Below are positions 44,001 through 56,000 of a DNA stretch of 64,000 nt, piece by piece. Location: contig SADC01001309.1 in assembly GCA_004194705.1 (NCBI GenBank), positions 1 through 64,000 of the forward strand, written 5' to 3'. The notes under the pieces are model-generated. The model was not told where the DNA came from. It was given only the letters and a program-made list of their open reading frames with translations, and ran no database searches. Every line of letters begins with the position of its first letter. Within the stretch, counting starts at the first letter, position 1. Origin of the DNA: Ditylenchus dipsaci (taxonomy: Eukaryota > Nematoda > Chromadorea > Rhabditida > Anguinidae). The position numbers and the translations under genes are program-made.

Positions 44001-47000
44001 GTTTCAATAATTATTTTCTTTACTAATTTGTGGTTGTTTGCTTCCATTGTTTGTTGTTTATCTAATATCGTCATGTTTAATGGATCAGGTATCTATTCTT
44101 GCATACTTGCATCTATTTCTTGCAAGCCAACCGCATTGCAGACATGGTAGAGAGTACAGTTAACACATGATGTTTTCGCCTAATTTACTGTTTACAGTTG
44201 CTTGACGGGGATTGGGTCATAACTCATCCAAATGGGGAAGTGTCAAAGGCCAAACTTGTGGACAAGGTTAGTTAGCAATAATGAGGTTCTTGGGTTATAA
44301 ATGGTTTTTACTTGTAGGACGAATCAACAGCCAATGGAAATCCGCAGGAAGCTGGCGTTAAAGAAAACAAGAATATTGACAAAATGAGCACGGAAGAATT
44401 CAGGGCATTTATGGAAGACTATTGAAAATGTTCTTTGATTGCGATCGTTCGTTGTTGTCATTGAGGTGATAAAAAATTTCAAACGATGTTATTTTTTCGT
44501 CAATCTGTGGAAATAGCCAAGCCATCGTTAAATTTTTGAAACGACCACATCAGGAGAAATACCCCATCTGTTTATAAAATTGTCGAATTTGCAAAAGTTT
44601 GAAGTCACTTTTGAATTATTGATTTTCCGGGATTTTAGAATAAAAACGTTAATACTTGACAATACCTCATCTGAATGAATACGTGCCTGTATATTGGGGT
44701 TGAAATCCTATGCAAGGAGAAGAATGGGTTCATAAAATGTTTTCGATGGTCGATTTGAACAAACTGCTCTTTTGTTCTTCTTCGGAGTGTAAGAAGTGGT
44801 TGAAATAAGTGATACAGTCAAACCTCGATATAACGACACCTCAATGGACTGGCCTAAAGGAGTCGTTATATCGAGGGTTCATTTGACTAAATTTTAGTCA
44901 AAGCCGACCAAATTGGTACATTTTTAGGAGTTGTTATATTGAAGGTGTCGTTATATCGAGGTGTCATGATATCGAGGTTTGACAGTAGTGAGAGTTTAGG
45001 GATGAGGAAGAAGAGGGTGTCTGAACATTGGCACAATATGACTCTATTTTATGGCGATATCTTGCCTATCCAATAACACGCGCCTTGTGGAAATGGTATC
45101 GTTATTATGAATAAAACTATTATTCGATTGAGTTTGTTCTTTTTGCTCAATTAAGCGGTGTCTCCTATGAAAAAAGACGAGATGAACCATTTAATACACA
45201 AATAACTCTACCATTGATAATGGACCGAGTGGCCTAGTGGTTAGTGGTCTATGAGTTAGACAATATTGGTCAAAGGTCGAGGGTTCGATTCCCAGTGGGA
45301 AATCGAGTTTTCGATACTATCCCGATAATTATCCGAGCTATCGGATAATTATCCGGATGGTATCGGATAAAAATTCTATCCGATAGTGATTATAAATATG
45401 GGGGCTGATTTACTTCTTTGGGTTAGGTTGGCTTCTTAAGGACTGCATTTTGACTTTCTAGACTGTTGTTTGTTGAGGCAGAGCTCGAGAAGCCTTCATA
45501 CCAAAAGTTCAGCTGAGAATCGATCTAGACATTGACAAAGTAATCACATATTTTAGTCGCCTTTACTTGGCCAGCAAAACGCTCATTCCATTGACTTTTC
45601 ATAAATGAGGAAGCTAGAAAGTACATTATTGGCATGCATACTGGTGATTATAAAAGAAAATCAAACCCTTGAGAAATTCCAGCTGTGATGAAGCTCTTTG
45701 TAGTAATGAAACGTCTGCAGTCAACAGAGCTTTGACAGGAGCAAGCACTTTTGGTCGGAGTCTTTTAACCAGTTTCATCTTCACATGTGCGTAACACATA
45801 GGCCTTTTAACATCAGGCCATATTTTCCTTAAGAAGCTAGCCTAACTTAAAGAAATAAATCAGCTGCAAAAAAATAAATCAGCCTCAGCTGAAGGAAATC
45901 AGCTGCGAAAAAGATATGCCCCTTTTTATACCGTATTTCTTCAAATAACTCGTAATGCCACTCTATTTTTAGGGGTATCGACACTATGTACCTTTTTTCT
46001 CAAATGGGGAAAAAGGTACATAACGTAATACGCCAAGTTATAACGCGTGAAATTTTTAAATTAGAAACTTTTCATAAATGTTTTTTTGTATCGTATTAAG
46101 CAGAAAAAAGTCGACTAGAACGTGGTTTTGGGACACTTTTAATAACTATTCAGGGGACCCCTAAACAGCAGAAGTACCCATATTTCCAGTTAGCCAAGTC
46201 TGACTTGGCTAACTCATTTCCACTGAAACCAGTTAACCCCTAACTAGTTAGCAAGCTAACTTCAACTGGCTAACCTTGGTTAACTTGCTAACTTTAGTCA
46301 AGCTAACTTGGTGCATACCGGTTAGCGTGCTAACCAGCATTTAGTATGCTGACCTTTGCTTGCTAACCGTTGGTTCATACCAGTGGTATAGCAAGCGTTT
46401 CCATTCCTGGTTCTTGGTTCTTGCTCGGAAACCAGATTTTAGCTAAACGGCTTTAAATTTTTAATGTCCTGTTTTTTTTGTTTTTTTTAGCCCGCCTTTG
46501 GTTGTAAACGCTCTTGCGAAAAATGTTGCGGGCCGCTTAGCTCACCGGGTTGAAATGTCATCTTGACATTTTTACCATATTCATTAGGTATTTAAGGTGT
46601 GGCAAGAAAGTCATCTACTACGGTTCGTCCTCCATCGCGCTAGTAGACCAGTCCACATTGAAATAGTATTTGCAACAGGCGACCATGGAGACGGAGAGCC
46701 ATTTGATGGCAGGGGTAATATTCCTTGATCGCATATAACATTTGTCTACATTCAAAGTTTTGCAAAATAACCTAAGAAGTTTTCTGATAATTTTATTATA
46801 ATAGTTGCAGGTCAGACCCTGGCTCATGCATTTTTCCCTCAATTTGGTGGGTCCATCCATTTTGACGATGACGAGAAGTGGAGTGTCTCAGATGGCCGAG
46901 GCAAAGGCTTGGATCTCTACTCAGTCGCAGTTCATGAGATAGGCCATGCTTTGGGTCTAAAGCACAGTGAAAACAGACTAGCCATCATGGCACCTATTTA

Positions 47001-50000
47001 CCAGACTAGGAGACAAGTGATACAACTCCACTCGGATGATCTCCAAGCCCTAGAATACATCTATGGATATAAGCACCAAAATGAAGTTTTCGAGCATAAG
47101 GACACGGTTCAAAACAAACCTGAAGATATTAGTGACATAGCAAAAGCTTTTTGTGCTAGACCCAAGGTGGATGCAATGACAGTGCTGCCTAATGGAACTG
47201 CCTATGCATTTGTTGGTAAGTTTTTGCCATAAAGGGACCAGAAAAGCAGTTTAAAAGGGATTATGGGCTGTATTGGGAGGGGAAGGGAATAATACAGGGG
47301 CCACTTTTTTTTGGCTGCTTTACCATGTTTTCAACTGGGCCGTGGCAAAAATAGACTCTATATGCATTTTTTTTGATCAAGAGTACTTCTCGGAGTCATG
47401 TCTAAGGTAAGTGAGTGCGCGCATCTCAACTCCAAGCCCCTGCGCTCCCTTCGGGGGTTGAGATGTGCACACTCACATACCTTAGACACAAATCACTCGA
47501 AAGTGACTCTGGATGCATGAAAAAGCATGCATACCAGAGTTTATTTATGCGGTAGGCCCCAGTATTCAAACTATATTCAACATCTTCTTGTTAATGGGCC
47601 CTGTATGATTAGTGGCCCCATTTTATTCCCTTCCCTCCCAATACAGCCCTAATCCTTTAAAATTCAAAAGGCGCCAATTCAAAATTTTCAAATTTTGACT
47701 AAAAACCATGATACCCCTAAAAAACCATGATACCCCCTAAAAAACCATGATACCCCTGTGTTTTGAAAAAAAATTTTTTTCTCAGAATCAAAAAAACAGC
47801 CGGCTTTCTCATGAAGTCGGGGTCGAGAAACACGAATATGAAGTTATCTCCTCCACCTGATCAGTCCCCGTGGGGGGGGGGGATTCTGAACTGCAACCCA
47901 TAGTTTTTCCTACCCGAAAAAGTCTCCTTCTTTAAATTGGCGTCTTTTGAATTTTAAAGGGAATAAGGGCTGCATTGGGAGGGGAAGGGAATAAAAGGGG
48001 CCACTTTTATGGCAGAGTGTTAAAAAGGTATTATTTTGTATTCTTCCACTGGGCTCTAGGTAAATTGAACCTATACAAATTGAACCTCGGTAAATTGAAC
48101 CTGAGGTAAATTGAACTGAGGTAAATTGAACCTGGGTAAATTGAACCTGAAAATTTGTCTTGAGACTATTTTTATCAGAACTTTTTTAAATTTTTCCGGC
48201 GTATAAAAAGTAACCATCTCGGTGATAGGTAAGCACCAGAAAAGGGAGGAATACCACAAGGATATATGCTCGACCCCATAGTATGGGCTCGACCTAATAC
48301 CTAAAAGCATCTTTCTGGTTGCGCTACCCAGGTCTCTCTCATCTAGATAGTGTTACTTGGGTGATAGTTTCGTGGTAGTTTAGTGGTTGAAGTGTATATA
48401 GATCGCCAAGTGCTGGCAACTAAGTGTCGGTCATCATTTGTACATATAGTCCCTTCCACTTTTTGGCCAATTGTTGAACTTTGTTTTAGTAGTTCAAAAT
48501 GGAGATGCTTTTAAGCGAGAAGAAAAAACCGATAAGTCATTTTGAGGAATATCTATACTGGCGAAAAGAGCAAATAGGAAAGCAAACTTACTGGCACTAC
48601 ATCTTTTACAAGCTTGGAGTGGATGGAAAAGTGAATAGCAAATGCCCAGGTATTTTTAAACCTTATGTATATTTTTTGGTTTTCATGGGATATTCGAATA
48701 GGAAGAGCTTCAATTTTTGATGGCATAGGGAAAATAACGACGTCTCACAATTATTACGCCGAAAAGATCAAGGTGGAACTAAATCGAATTCAAGGGCAGT
48801 GCAGAAGCAAGCCAAAGAAATCCTCGGGTCACTGGTCTCTAGTGGTATTCATTTTCAGATGATAATATGCATAATAGATTTGCTCAGGGGGTGAACACTG
48901 TTATGGAAAGATTAATTTATTATTATTCACTCCTCGGATGTGGCACAGAAAACACAAGCCTAGAGGGCTGCCTAATCAAGTAAAATATTTTGGAAGCATT
49001 TACTTTGACCAACAATAATTTAGGGAGTTCTTGCAAAAATATGCGATCGAGAATGGCTACGAAGCTTCGGATCCTGCTAACTGGATAGAATTTTGCCCAA
49101 AAGTATGCGTTTTATTTCTCGATTGGTTGACAACTTAAAGTTTAAAGTGAATCCTCTGCATACATTTGATAGTGGAGTTTTCATTTGCCATTAATCAAAG
49201 TGCTTATCTCGTGGCGAGCAATTTCACTTCACTGAAGCACAGATGGACGGAATTCGGAAAGAAATGAGTAAAGAAATCTTGGGTGGAACACTGTTCTAAA
49301 TTCGAATAATTGTTTGATGATGATTGTCCTTATGTTTGAATGTTAAGAAGTGGTTTGAATGAAATTTATTTTTGAAAAAATTCGCATTCGGCCGATTAGC
49401 CGAACCGGTCGGTTAACCAAAAACCAGGTTTAAAAAGACCGGGTTTTTTAAACCAACCGGTTCAAAAAGCCGACCAAATGAAACCCTAGATATAAGGATT
49501 AAAATAATTAGAGAGAGAAAGTAGTTTGGAAACATAATATAAAAATTTTTCCAGGTGGTCATCTTGATTCACCACCTGAACTCGGATATAGATTGAGTGG
49601 ACCAAACATTTAACAGGACAAAGGCTTACTGGTCTTATGAAAGTTAGTTAAGGACTGTTATTCCAGAAAAAATGATGTTTACCAGCACCAGTATTCGAAA
49701 CTGTGACTTCAGAAATTTAGTGCGCGGATTTACCACGGGTAAGTTCATTGGACGAGAAATTCACCACGGTGAAATATGCTGCCTCCCTTGAAACACTGTG
49801 ATCTGGCAACCCAACTGGAAAAAAATCTCATTTGAATAAAAAATCCTTTCAAGACAAATTTTAAGGTTCAATTTACCTCAGGTCCAATTTACCTCAGGTT
49901 CAATTTACCTCAGGTTCAATTTACCTAGGTTCAATTTGTATAGGTTCAATTTACCGCCGCCCTTCCACTGTCTTACAATGTTTTTCAACTGGGCCGTGGC

Positions 50001-53000
50001 AAAAATAGACTCTATATGCATTTTTTTGATCAAGAGTACTTCTCGGAGTCATGTCTAAGGTAAGTGAGTGCGCGCATCTCAACTCCAAGCCCCTGCGCTC
50101 CCTTCGGGGTTGAGATGTGCACACTCACATACCTTAGACACAAATCACTCGAAAGTGACTCTGGATGCATGAAAAAGCATGCATACCAGAGTTTATTTAT
50201 GCGGTAGGCCCAGTATTCAAAACTATATTCAACATCTTCTTGTTAATGGGCCTGTATGATTAGTGGCCCCATTTTATTCCCTTCCCCTCCAATACAGCCC
50301 TTAATCCCTTTAAAATTCAAAAGGCGCCAATTCAAATTTTCAAATTTTGACTAAAAAACATGATACCCCTAAAAAAACCATGATACCCCTAAAAAACCAT
50401 GATACCCCCTGTGTTTTGAAAAAAATTTTTTTCTCAGAATCAAAAAAACAGCCGGCTTTCTCATGAAATCGGGGTCGAGAAACACGAATATGAGGTTATC
50501 TCCTCCACCTGATCACTCCATGTGGACGGGGGGGGATTCTGAACTCAAGCCATTCGTACTCGTCCTCGTACCCTTTTTCAAGTCGCTCGTACTCGTCTTC
50601 GTCTCGTTTTTTTCTCGTCCTGTGTGTTTTTGCTCGTACTTAGGGTTGTCGAGCCGAAGGCTCGAAATCGAACTTTCGGCTCGAAGTTCGATTTTTTTCG
50701 AACTTCGAGCCGAGCCGAAGGCTCGAAACTTTCGAACTTCGAGCCGAAGGCTCGAAAAAATTTGACGGCTCAGGTACATTTATTTCGCGGCAGCGAAGCT
50801 GCCGAAAATTTTTTTTTCGAGCTTTCGGCTCGAAGTTTGATTTTTTCGAACTTCGAGCTTCGAACCGAGCCGAAGGCTCAAAATTTCGAGCTGCTTCGAA
50901 CTTTCGAGCCGAAGGCTCGAAAATTTCGAAGGCTCAACAACCCTACTCGTACTTTATACTAAAAAGCAAAAAAGTCATTTTTTTAAAAAAAAAAAGACTT
51001 TTGCTTAAATAATTATTATTTTTGTTGTTAAATGACAACGGAACGCAAATTCTCATAGTAATTTCAAGATTTGACTTTTTATTAAAATACAAAAATACCG
51101 TATTTTCTCTAATAGCTCACCCGTCTCTATTAACTCACCCCCTCTACTTTGAGGACCTATATCTCAGCCCTAAGCAAATATTTTACATCATTGTTTATTG
51201 CATTTTCTTAACTCTCATGAGCTCTATCGATTCCACTTTTTAGATTTTGGTTGAGCACCCAGAAATCTCAAGACCGACCTCAAAATTTACCGATTTTCAA
51301 GGGGTTGAAAAATAACTCACCCGGGTGAGCTATTAGAGAAAACACGGTAGGTACATTGCGAATTCATTAATGTTGATGTAAACTAAATTAATGATGGGAA
51401 TTAACGTTGCAGAAATCTCGTCTTCGTCTTTCGTTCGCAGAATTCGGGTAAACTTTGAAAAAATATTTGCGCTTCAATTATCTTTTTAGACAGGTGATCC
51501 ATGATGAAGACAACAAAAAATCCAGCTGTTGCAGCTTTGCCGGAACAGCATCATTTAGAAGACCCCGCGAGAATCATGTTGTTTGTGTAAATGTTATCTC
51601 ATTTTTTGCTTTTGTTTGTCATTTGGTTGATTGATTAAATCCTAATTGAAGAAAAATTGGCACAGGTAACGAACAAGCACCCCACTCGAGTAAAGAACAA
51701 GCACCCCAAAAAACAGCTTGGTCCCCCTGTTGATTTTTTTCAAATTTATAAAATCAACAGGGGGGACCAAGCTGATCTTGGGGTGCTTGTTCTTTACTCG
51801 AGTGGGGTGCTTGTTCTTAACCTTGGCCGAAAAATTTGTTAAAATTGTACCGACTCATTGTACCGAGTCGCACTTGTACCGAGTTGTTGTACCGAGTCGT
51901 ACGTTGTACCGGGTCGGTGTACCAAGTCATACTTGTACCGAGTGTGTGTACCGAGTCATTTATTGTACCAAGTTGTAAGTCGTTCGTCTTTACCCTTCGT
52001 CTTCCGTCCTCGTCCTTGCCCCTTCGTCCACGTCTTCGTCCTCGTACTTGTAATTTTTCGAGCCTCGTACTTCGTCTTCGTACGCATACCTAGTTTTGGA
52101 GCTGCTCGTACTTTGTCCTCGTAGTACGAGGACGAAGACGAGGACGAAAGACGAAAAGGAGTTCCCAACACTGGTAGTGACTTCTGGTGTAAGGGCACTC
52201 TCGACATCTTACGAAGGTGGTTTTGTATCACTTGTGCTCTTATGTCGGAGTGCTCTCAAGTCCATGTTTGAATGGGAGACTTTATACTTACTTTCCCAAT
52301 CATTGCCCAATCATTGCTTAGCAACATTGCTCAGCGATCATTGCTCAGCAATATATTTCTCAGCAATCATTTCTCAATCATTGCCCACCAATGTTGCTGA
52401 GAAACTACTGCATATGTAACTAGCTAATAGTTGATGGGATAGAGTACGAAAACTTTTTAGGGTATAAGCAAAAACTTCTTGTTGAAAGTAGTTCTAGAAG
52501 CTTCTCCGAAGCCTTAAATTTTGTCGAGAAAGTAATAAGATACCAGGGTACTTAACCACTTTACTTGAGTTGTCAAGTACCCTATCGAGGTACCTACCTG
52601 TCTGGGGACAGAGAACTTGCAGGTAAAAGGTTACTGTGTTACTGTGTACCCATCCCGGGTTTCGGGCTTCGGGTGGGAGAAATCGTAATTTTTGTCTTAT
52701 CAAACCCGATTTCACACACGATTTTACATATGACAGCACGGTTTGTTTTAGATTTTGAAAGATTTTAAATATTAGGCCATCCAAGTGGCTATTCATCTGG
52801 TCAGATGGTACCCACAGGTTTTGGGGTTTCAGTGGGTAAAAACGTGGTTTTTGTCTCATCAGACACAACTCCCTACATAATTTTACATATGATTTCACAT
52901 ATGATAGCATGGTTTGTTTCAAATTTTGAAAATTTTCAATTTTGAGTTCCCGCCTCCCCCCTTCAATTTACATCTCCCTCTCCTCCTTGGCTGGATTTGA

Positions 53001-56000
53001 GTGGTTTAAGCGGTATCGTGTGATTTGGCGTGGTTCGGGTGGTTTTTGTTTTGGTTTCCAGGTGGCTTTTGTGGAGGTAGTTTGAGATTGATAGGGGCTG
53101 TTGGATAAAGCCTATATTTTCTGAATTACCAGGACAGATTTTCAGCCCCAATCCCGATCCGAAATCCCTCCCGAGGCCGAATGCATATCTCTAGTATTTA
53201 GTGTAGTTTCGAACGGTTTGAGGCGGTTTGGGTATTAAGTTGTGGTTTTAAGTGATTTAGAGCGCACTCGTGTGGTTTAGAGCCATTTGTGGCGTTCAAG
53301 GTACTTTCAAATGGTTGAGGTGGTTTTAAGAGGTTTGAGGTGGTTTGGATGATTTGAGACCATTTAGGGTGTTTAGTATAGTTTTGAGTGGTTTCGGATG
53401 GTTTGGCATGATTTGGGACACTCAGGGTATTTAAGGTGGTTTTAAGTGGTTCTGGATTTTTTGAGACTATTTGGGGTGTTTAGGGTGGTTTGGAGTGTTT
53501 TTGGATGGTTTGAGATCATTTGTGGTGTTTAGGGGGTTTTTAGAGTGATTTAGGCGGTTCAAGCTGACTTGGGGAATTTTGAGGTGGGTTGGGGTGGTTG
53601 ATGTATCCTGAGAACGAGTCAAAACAAGGCGAACAGATATTTGATAGAGTTTCTCTATAAAAAGCGCAAAACAAACTCAGAAGCAGGTTTGAAGCATGGT
53701 ATACAACCGATTCGTTACAAAAACTGATTCGTTACACCGATTCGTTACACTGACGATTCGTTACACCGATTCGTTACATTGACGATTCGTTACACCGATT
53801 CGTTACAGAAAAAATATTTTTTTGACCAAAAATCGACTTTTTGCCTTGGAGGACCAAGGTAAACCACCTTATATTATGAGCAATCAAAGGATCAGCCCTT
53901 GGCCCGGACAATGTACCCCGAAGGGTCAGCCCTTGGCCCGGACAATGCACCCCGAAGGGTCAGCCCTTATCCCGGACCATGTACCCCAAAGGGGCTTCCT
54001 ATTGAATTAGGGTGCCTGCCGAAGGCAGGCAGGTAAAAGAATACCTTTTAATGAATAAAAACGGTATCCAGGTGGTTTACCTTGGTCCCCAAGTCAAAAA
54101 GTCGATTTTTGGTCAAAAAAATATTTTTTCTGTAACGAATCGGTGTAACGAATCGTCAATGTAACGAATCGGTGTAACGAATCGTCAGTGTAACGAATCG
54201 GTGTAACGAATCAGTTTTTGTAACGAATCGGTTGGCAGTCTTGAAGCATACCTTTGATCAATCAAACAGTTTAATAAAATGGTCTGAGTACAAAGCATAA
54301 AAAGTCCCATTGGGGACAGAGTGCGAGTAAGAGTGCAAATAAAACTCGCAGTCCACATTTGGACTGCGAGTGACAATTTTCTCGTCACTTTTAGAGTTAA
54401 GTCTGCTTTGAAGTCTATACTTCACTTTACATCTCACTCAATGGAGACAGAGTACAAGTGAGAGTGAGAAGCAGAGTGCGAGTGAGAGTGAGCGTTTTTT
54501 GCATTTTGCATTGGGGACAGATTGCGAGTGAAAGTGAGAATGAGAGTGAGAGTGAGAATGAAAGGGTGTCCCCAATGTGAGAGTGAAAGTGAGAGTGAAA
54601 AGGCTGCATAGGGGACGCGCTTCAAATTTTTTTATTTGTAGACAAAAAATGAGACTCATGTTTAGGCGCTTACGTATACCCACTTCATGGCCGCCGATTC
54701 AACCTTTCTTGTCCCATGCTCATCCAAGATCAATTCCCAGGCTTTCAACCACAGCTCTCCAGATGCCGTCCTCACTACCCAAGCCAACAACACCTACCTC
54801 TTCAAGGACGAACACTACTGGGTCTATAACTCTGTGAACCACTGCTGCCCGGTTTTCCGCACTATATTAAACAAGGTCTTCAAGGCAAACTACCTGACTT
54901 TTTGGATGCTGCCTTAGTTGGCCAGCTGACCGTGCTGGTCACGCTTATTTATTCAAGGGCGATAAGTACTGGAGATACACTGAGCAGTGAACATCCACTG
55001 CCTAGCTCCTTACCTCCATATTCAAGCATCTCTATATTGTATTTGGGTCGGGGGGGTCCGTCCGTCCGTCCGTCACACTTTTCATGAGTTACTGTTTTAC
55101 ACCGATTTTCTGCCATTTTTTGCAAACTTATGTCTGATATCTTTCCGGAACCTCAAGTTCAACATCTTAGCTAAGCCGACACGTATAATTGAAGTTGCTT
55201 CTAAAAAAAAATTTCCTTGCCCTCCAAACTAGAGATGGTTTATGTTTAGCCTGGATTTGAGGTGGCATTTTGTGTTCAAGCCCACTTTTCTGCTATGTTT
55301 AGTTAACTCATGTTCGTTATTTCACCGGAACCCTGAAGTTTAACATCTTGGCTTTCTTAAGCTCAAACACGTATGATTGAAGTTGCTTCTAAAAAAAATT
55401 TTCCTTGCCTCCAAATTGGTGAAGGTCGATTTTGGCCTGGATTAAGGTGGATTTCGGGTTTAAACCACTTTTTGGCCAGTTTTTGCAATTTATGTCAGAT
55501 ATCTCTGCGGAACCTTCAAGTAAAAATCTTGGCATCTTTTTAAGCACAACACGTATAATCGAAGTTGCTTCTAAAAGAATTTTCCTTGCCCTCCAAATCG
55601 GAGAGGTGGATTTCAAGGGTAGGCGAGGATAAGCGAGGGTAGGCGAGGATAGGCGGGGTAGGGGAGGATAGGCGAGGATGGGCGAGGATGGGCAAGGTAG
55701 CGAGATAGGCGAGGATGGCAAGAGCAGGAGGATAGGCGAGGATGGCAAGGATAGGCGAGGATGGGCAAGGGTAGGCGAGGATAGGCGAGGGTTAAGGAGG
55801 ATGGGCAAGGTAGGCGAGGATAGGCCAAGGTAGGCGAGGATGGGCGAGGGTAGGCGAGGATAGGCGAGGGTAGGGGAGAATAGCTGGCGAGGATGGGAAG
55901 GGTAGGCGAGGATAGGCGAGGATGGCAAGAGCAGTGAGAATGGCGAGGATGGGCGAGGGTAGGCGAGGATGGGCGAGGGTAGGCGAGGATAGGCGAGGGT

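Larger units (their letters stand above)
43886..45404. mobile_element. Element with ATCCGATA fold-back ends
   Basis: CCCATATTTATAATCACTAT at the left and ATAGTGATTATAAATATGGG at the right. Subterminal ATCGGATAATTATCCGG repeats are perfect short palindromes. It carries a two-exon ORF remnant, a pogo-type MITE and a tRNA-like sequence. Confidence 0.72.
43820..45935. mobile_element. Element with GGGCATATCTTTTTTGCAGC ends
   Basis: AGGGCATATCTTTTTTGCAG CTGATT at the left and the inverted CAGCTGCGAAAAAGATATGCCC at the right, with repeated TTTTTTGCAGC words inside each end. It encloses the 43886-45404 palindrome. Confidence 0.6.
42765..46380. mobile_element. Large composite with GTTAGC-rich inverted ends
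   Basis: Both ends are dense in GCTAACTAGTTAGC-type palindromic words (42765-42920 and 46185-46380) with matching inverted order. This suggests one element of about 3.6 kb inside the MMP intron that later received several insertions. Exact termini and target duplication were not resolved. Confidence 0.5.
47940..50340. repeat. Palindromic repeat, copy B, split by FLYWCH element
   Basis: The left arm (47945-48050) and the rest (49962-50340) match copy A apart from the 1.9-kb insertion and a few bases. Comparing copies A and B gives an independent check on the insertion. Confidence 0.7.

Noticed and set aside
50463..50962. ORFs rich in RAEPKARNF and SSLRLE
   Set aside because: They are translations of the CGAGCCGAAGGCTCG palindrome body of the hAT MITE.
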